DNA of 64,000 nucleotides from Nissolia schottii (lineage: Eukaryota; Streptophyta; Magnoliopsida; Fabales; Fabaceae): NCBI GenBank assembly GCA_003254905.1, contig QANU01108944.1, forward strand, positions 1 through 64,000. The letters run 5' to 3'. A program made the position numbers and the translations under genes. The notes beneath the pieces were generated by a model. The model had not been told where the DNA came from. It searched no databases and saw only the letters and a list, made by a program, of their open reading frames with translations. This document shows, piece after piece, positions 58,946 to 64,000 of the stretch. Position 1 is the first letter of the stretch. The number at the start of each line of letters is the position of its first letter.

Positions 58946-59941
58946 TGTTAGAAGATAACATGATTCTATATATCAGAGATTTAATTTACAATAGAATGTT
59001 AGCCTATTTATAGGCTGAGGATTTAACGGCTAAAACACAACGGCCAAAAATAAATTATAATCAAATCAAATCAAATCAAACATAATGTATATCAAATCAA
59101 ATCTAATATAAATATATATTATTATTCTTAACACCCTCCCTCAAGCTAAAGCTCCACGAGCTTTTGCTTGTCACAAATGAATGTTGTTAAGAGAAAACAA
59201 GAGCGGAGCCAAAGACTTATACGGAATACATCGGAGACTGCACGGAGGCAGCGGCAGACAACATCGGAGACTGCACAGAGGCAATAATAGGCAACTTACG
59301 GAGACTGCAACGGAGGCAGCAATAGGCAATATCGGAGATTGCACGGAGGTAGCAACAGACAACATCGGAGACTGCACGGAGGCAGCAATAAGAAACTTAC
59401 GGAGATTGCACGGAGGCAGCAATAGGCAACTTAGAGAAGAGCACGGATCTGGCAACGGCGTCGAATCTTGGTTGTGTGGCTGTGAATCTTTACACAGCTA
59501 ACACTCTCAGTCATTTTATCAAACACCTTACGAGCATCCACAACTAAGGAGGTGACGTGGTGCTCTGGTGGTGCGGAGCAGCGTGCGGAGGTCGGTGCCG
59601 TCAGAGACCAGCACGGCGCAGGGAGGCGCCGGGAAGAGGAGGCTGTGGGGAGAGGCAGCGTAAGAGGACTGCACAGCAGAGATGGCAGAGAGAAGGTTCA
59701 CGGAGGATGCCATGGCTCTGATACCATGTTAAAAGAGAACATGATTCTATATATCAGAGATTCAAATTTACAATAGAATGTTAGCCTATTTATAGGCTGA
59801 GGATTCAACGGCCAAAACACAACGGCCAAAAATAAATTATAATCAAATCAAATCAAATCAAATCAAACATAATGTATATCAAATCAAATCTAATATAAAT
59901 ATATATTATTATTCTTAACACCCTCCCTATTATTCTTAACA
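58946..59941 (-). mobile_element. TRIM-like small copia element in copy B
   Basis: 996 bp with a perfect target duplication ATCTT at 58941-58945 and 59942-59946. LTRs of about 190 bp are at 58946-59133 and 59727-59920. The minus-strand primer site TGGTATCAGAGCC (initiator tRNA-Met) is at 59714-59726, touching the LTR, and a purine tract GAGGGAGGG touches the other LTR. The interior has no gene but about seven GGAGACTGCACGGAGGCAGC-like repeats (59230-59440). The outer end carries 21 extra bases (59921-59941) repeating the purine tract and LTR start. Confidence 0.85.
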
Positions 59942-60179
59942 ATCTTGATTATCATTATCATCATCTTTTCTTTGATTATCATCTCATTATCGTCATTTAA
60001 GTTTCTATTATGTTTATCATCATCATCATCATCATTTTCATGATTTTTTTTCTTTGATTTCCATGGAGAGTTTTGTTCTTTGACGTCTCTGTGAAATTGA
60101 AGTTTTATACGTTCTAATGCTCATTCATTACTAACATACATATGACAGAAAATTGAATGTGCAAACTTTAAATGGGCGT

Positions 60180-61790
60180 ATGTGCAAACATTAAATGGGC
60201 GTATGTGCAAACATTATCACAGGTCACAGGTTTTGTCTTTGTTGAGGAAGAGGATGTGCATTTTGACACATTTTCAACCTTTCAACAATTAATGCATAAA
60301 TATTATAAATATTTTGACACAATTTTTTACATATTGCCATAATAAACATTAGATGATGTGATATAAGCATTATGTGTTTGTCACAAATGCATAAAAATGC
60401 AGAATTTTATGTATTATAGAATTGTGCAAACTTTAATGAGCATATGTGCAAACATTAAACGGACATATGTGCAAACATTATTCACAGATCACATGTTTTT
60501 TCTTTGTTGAGTAAGCAGGGATGTGCATTTTGGAACATTTTCAACATTTCAACAATTAATGCATAAATATTATCAATATTTTGATACAAGTTTTTACATA
60601 TTGCCATAATAAACATTAGATGGTGTGATATAAGCATTATGTGTTTGTCACAAATACATAAAAATGCAGAATTTAATGCATTATAGAATTGCAAACTTTA
60701 AAAGGGCATATGTGCAAACATTAAATGGGCATATGTGCAAACATTATCCACAGATATCAAATTTTGTCTTTGTTGAGTAAGAGGATGTGCATTTTGACAC
60801 ATTTTCAACCTTTTAACAATTAATGCATAAATATTATAAATATTTTGACACAATTTTTTACATGTTGCCATAATAAACATTGGATGGTATGATATAAGCA
60901 TTATGTGTTTGTCACAAATGCATAAAAATGCAGAATTTGATGTATTATAGAATTGTGCAAACTTTAAATGGGCATATGTGCAAACATTAAATGGATTTAT
61001 GTACAAACATTATCACAACTCATAGGTTTTGTCTTTGTTGAGTAAGGGGATGTGCATTTTGGCACATTTTCAACCTTTCAACAATTAATGCATAAATATT
61101 ATAAATATTTTGACATAATTTTTTACATATTGCCATAATAAATATTAGATGAAGTGATATAAGCATTATGTGTTTGTCACAAATGCATAAAATGTAGAAT
61201 TTGATGTATTGTAGAATTGTGCAAACTTTAAATGGGCATATATGCAAACATTAAATGGGCTTATGTGCAAACATTATCACAGGTCACAGGTTTTGTCTTT
61301 GTTGAGTAAGAGGATATGCATTTTGTCACATTTTCAACCTTTCAACAATTAATGCATAAATATTATAAATATTTTGATGCAATTTTTTACATATTGCCAT
61401 AATAAACATTAGATGACGTGATATAAGCATTATGTGTTTGTTACAAATGCATAAAAATACAGAATTTTATGTATTGTAGAATTGTGCAAACTTTAAATGG
61501 GTATATATACAAACATTAAATGGGTTTTGTCTTTGTTGGGTAAGAGGATGTGCATTTTGACACATTTTCAACCTTTCAACAATTAATGCATAAATATTAT
61601 AAATATTTTGACACAATTTTTTACGTATTGCCATAATAAACATTAGATGGCGTGATATAAGCATTATGTGTTTGTCAAAAATGCATAAAAATGCAGAATT
61701 TTATGTATTGTAGAATTGTGCAAACTTTAAATGGGCATAAGTGCAAACATTAAATGGGCGTATGTGCAAACATTATCACGTAAGTCATGT
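60180..61790 (-). repeat. Six 265-bp tandem units in copy B
   Basis: TTTTGTCTTTGTTGA-type words start at 60231, 60496, 60762, 61027, 61291 and 61525: steps 265, 266, 265, 264 and 234 bp. Minus frames here (such as 60698-61006) translate the repeat and are not genes. Confidence 0.9.
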
Positions 61791-62699
61791 ATATCTTGTT
61801 CTTTTCCTTCTTCCTGTCAATTATACTTTGGTTTTTTTTTTAATTTCTTTCTTTTTTAGTTAAAAGATGATAACTAGCAGCAACATCTTTAATCACTCAT
61901 CTCTCTAACAAATCCTAGATCTTGCGCATGAGATCGTAGATAACGACGAGGTCGAAGAGAACGATGAGGTCGAAGAGAACGACGAGGTCGAAGAGAAAGA
62001 AGAGGGTGAAGAGAGCGGAGGGCAATGAACAGTGAAAATTTTTGAGAAAGAGAATGAAGATAAGGAACGTAGGTTCACGTGTGTGTTGGTGAGAGTGGGA
62101 GAAAGAGTGGATGAAACGGTTATTTTAGGGGGTCAGTGTATTCTAATACGGGTGTATGTGTGGTGTATGATATATGGGTATATATGTAGCCTAACGGTTT
62201 AAAATCATGGGGTAATGGTTGTTCTTAATATGCTGAAATAAGAAAAAATGTTAATATAAGTCACAAAACAACAAACTCATCATTGAATTATATGTAACAA
62301 AATACCAAGGGAAGAAAAATAAACCTCGGGGGTTTTCATGTGCTTTGAAAAAAACTCAACACAATTTTTTTGAAAAAGTGGTGCACATTCACGCTCAAAC
62401 ATAACAAAAATAGCAACATCATGGTTGAAGAGAAGATTGGAGGCAAACATCATAATTTGTATACCAAATTTTTTTTGTTTTTTAAATGACACATGAATGA
62501 AGTCAGTATATGAATTGCACATTTAACGGGACAAAGTAACAAATATTTCTTAGTTTGACCTCTGAAAGTCTTGACTTTTGGCATATTGTATGACCACAAC
62601 AGGCATATCAAGAACCAGCAAACGATATTAGCCAGCCTACATATTCATCAAAGAGAGCACATTCCAGCGTCGAACTGTGGATAACAATAATAATAGTAA

Positions 62700-63075
62700 T
62701 TTTTGAGTAAAAAGATATAAAAATTGGTAAAAATAACATTCATTAGATATTAATGAAAAGATAACGTGAGGAATAAATGGTAAACCTTTCAGACAAAAGC
62801 TCACAAAAAACCATCCTAGAAAGAAGCCTCCTCTTCCCGCTCATATTTCTTAGGTTCAGCCATAGCAATAAGAATTCCCACATCATCTTAAAAATTAGAA
62901 GAGAAAAATAAAGCTCAATTGCATTAAAACGTAATGTGATATTGTTTAAAAATGAGAAGTTGATTTCAGTGGTAAAAGGAAATTTGGAGTGCGGATATTA
63001 TATCTATATTTAAAAACTATGCCAATAAGATAGTCACATTCTGTTATATTTAGTGTTCCCTCATGTGTTGTCTAA
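62700..63075. other. No supported gene
   Basis: AT-rich sequence between the RPA-like pseudogene and the direct repeat. Confidence 0.4.
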
Positions 63076-64000
63076 TGACTAACTTCTATGAGTTTTTATA
63101 ACATAATAAGGGGAAAGACTTGCAATGTGCAACTAATGACTATTTACAATTTTGCTTGATGAACTTATTTAAATGTGTTTACATCTTGTGAGTCCTCTCC
63201 CATTATATCATGGGTTCTCTTCATAAGAAATGAATTTTATCATAGTGTGAGAATGATGATAAGGTGTAATCACGTCTTCTTATATTTAGTAAACATTATT
63301 TATTTATTTATTCAACCCACTATGTAGGGAGCATGGTTCTCTTCTAGGGAGAAATTCTTGCACACAGTATTTCAGAATAATTATTACATGGATTTCATGC
63401 GCGCGTGTATATATACTAGCAGTTAATTCGTGCATTCGCACGGTTAATTTCAATAAATTTCTACTAATCATTACTAATTGACACACATTCATCTTTGTTG
63501 ATTTTTTATTTAGTTATTAAGAATAACATTGTCGCTTACACAAAGAAAATCACACGCACATACGGAGCCACATAATAACAAATAAAGTATTAGAGGCTTA
63601 CTTATCTATATGAGTGAGTGCCTACGAGGAAGTTCACATTGAAAGTTTATTTAAAATTTCCATCTCACAACACTAACAATAATTGTGGAGGAAAAAAGTT
63701 AATATAAAGGTCAACTGAATTTTAAAAGTTCTAGAAAAGGGATAAAACAAATATAAAAAAAAATTAAAGGGAGAAACTTAATTATATTAATGATATCATT
63801 TCCCACCTAGTTAATATAGGGTAGGATTTTAACTGCTTAATAGATGGGATTTTAATTCTTATCTATATAGAAGAAAATTATTAAATTACTCTTTTTTATC
63901 ATTGATAACAAAAAGGCTATGACTTTAGCCTTTATGATTAATATAATCAATTTAAAATGCTTCCATAATTCTAATAAATAATGTGTTTTCAGTAAGATTT
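63076..64000 (+). repeat. Direct repeat, right copy, runs off the window
   Basis: Same orientation as 44230-45165, 18.8 kb away. It retains the ~50-bp piece lost on the left and lacks the SINE-like piece. Confidence 0.85.
63416..63443 (-). mobile_element. Possible Helitron 3' terminus
   Basis: On the minus strand, the stem CGTGC-GAAT-GCACG is followed after 9 bases by CTAG and then T, the usual end of a plant Helitron. The body would lie to the right. In the left copy (near 44580) half the stem is missing. No 5' TC end was found. Confidence 0.3.

Larger units (their letters stand above)
58709..62197 (-). mobile_element. Mutator-like non-autonomous element, copy B
   Basis: Inverted relative to copy A. 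Flanking 9-mers TTAAAAATC (58700-58708) and TTTAAAATC (62198-62206) differ at one base. Ends match those of copy A. It carries six 265-bp units against three in A, the 18-bp repeats at about 61935-61995, and a small copia insertion at 58946-59941. No transposase. Confidence 0.75.
58065..62680 (-). pseudogene. RPA1-like (replication protein A 70-kDa-type) pseudogene with a MULE in an intron
   Basis: OB-fold single-strand DNA-binding protein of the large plant RPA-like family. Exons on the minus strand: about 62680-62565 (LECALFDEYVGWL, VVVIQYAK), about 62465-62325 (HDVAIFVMFERECAPLF, HMKTPE), 58691-58275 (LDKQILFKIETKSV, YYGTFRVKRVC) and 58178-58065 (EFVTQILDTAMDEE to a TGA). The last three join in phase with GT/AG borders. 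The first has an in-frame TGA and an extra A before VKTFR, so the gene is dead or lacks its N-terminus. The intron between 62325 and 58691 contains the whole second MULE. Family assignment is from motif memory. Confidence 0.6.

Noticed and set aside
60482-61664. Several similar minus-strand small proteins
   Set aside because: Each is the same 265-bp tandem unit translated; no start context or domain.

Overview
This is plant nuclear DNA, very probably from a legume of the soybean/bean/cowpea group (Phaseoleae). The evidence is a TIR-less CC-NB-LRR gene of legume type, exon-intron relics of plant ABCG, ferrochelatase, MET1 and RPA-like genes, and many nested LTR retrotransposons. The gypsy elements prime from tRNA-Asp and resemble the envelope-less Athila relatives called Diaspora in soybean. 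Nothing bacterial or organellar is present. No rRNA, true tRNA or CRISPR array was seen. Two single Ns (10189, 33720) mark assembly joins.

Left third (1-31.5 kb) is a transposon nest. Element 1 (1-10188) is an Athila/Diaspora-type gypsy element with decayed gag-pol. Its 5' LTR holds an inverted solo LTR (593-2151, target duplication CCAAT). Element 2 (10190-22170) is a related gag-only element that has lost pol. It is interrupted by a Diaspora-type solo LTR (10530-12054) and by a 3.7-kb solo LTR with TGTAAC...GTTACA ends (17171-20869, duplication CTCAG). Further right are a LTR-like block rich in TAATCGATTA (about 23.1-24.3 kb), a dead gypsy pol relic, and a small copia element (26216-30803) flanked by an unusual 55-bp duplication.

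Middle (31.5-43.5 kb) holds the host genes. Seven clean exons encode only the N-terminal extracellular part of an ABCG24/ABCG28-type transporter. A MET1 cytosine methyltransferase fragment lies on the minus strand. Next is one large intact gene, a 1237-residue single-exon CC-NB-LRR resistance protein (39644-43357, minus). It is the only clearly functional protein gene in the window.

Right third (43.5-64 kb) contains two inverted copies of a non-autonomous Mutator-like element with 9-bp target duplications and internal 265-bp tandem repeats (45854-49352 and 58709-62197). Between and around them are a ferrochelatase pseudogene split by a 2.5-kb solo LTR, and an RPA-like pseudogene whose intron carries the second Mutator-like copy. 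A small TRIM-like copia sits inside that second copy. A 0.9-kb direct repeat (44230-45165 and 63076-end) brackets the region.

The most interesting pattern is that three unrelated LTR families carry clusters of a 10-11 bp palindrome (CCGCTCAGCGG, TAATCGATTA, CATTCGAATG) placed 21-23 bp apart. In the gypsy families the clusters sit just upstream of the TATA box and keep their spacing while the bases drift. This is consistent with binding sites on one helix face or with a small-RNA-sized unit; I know of no description of it.
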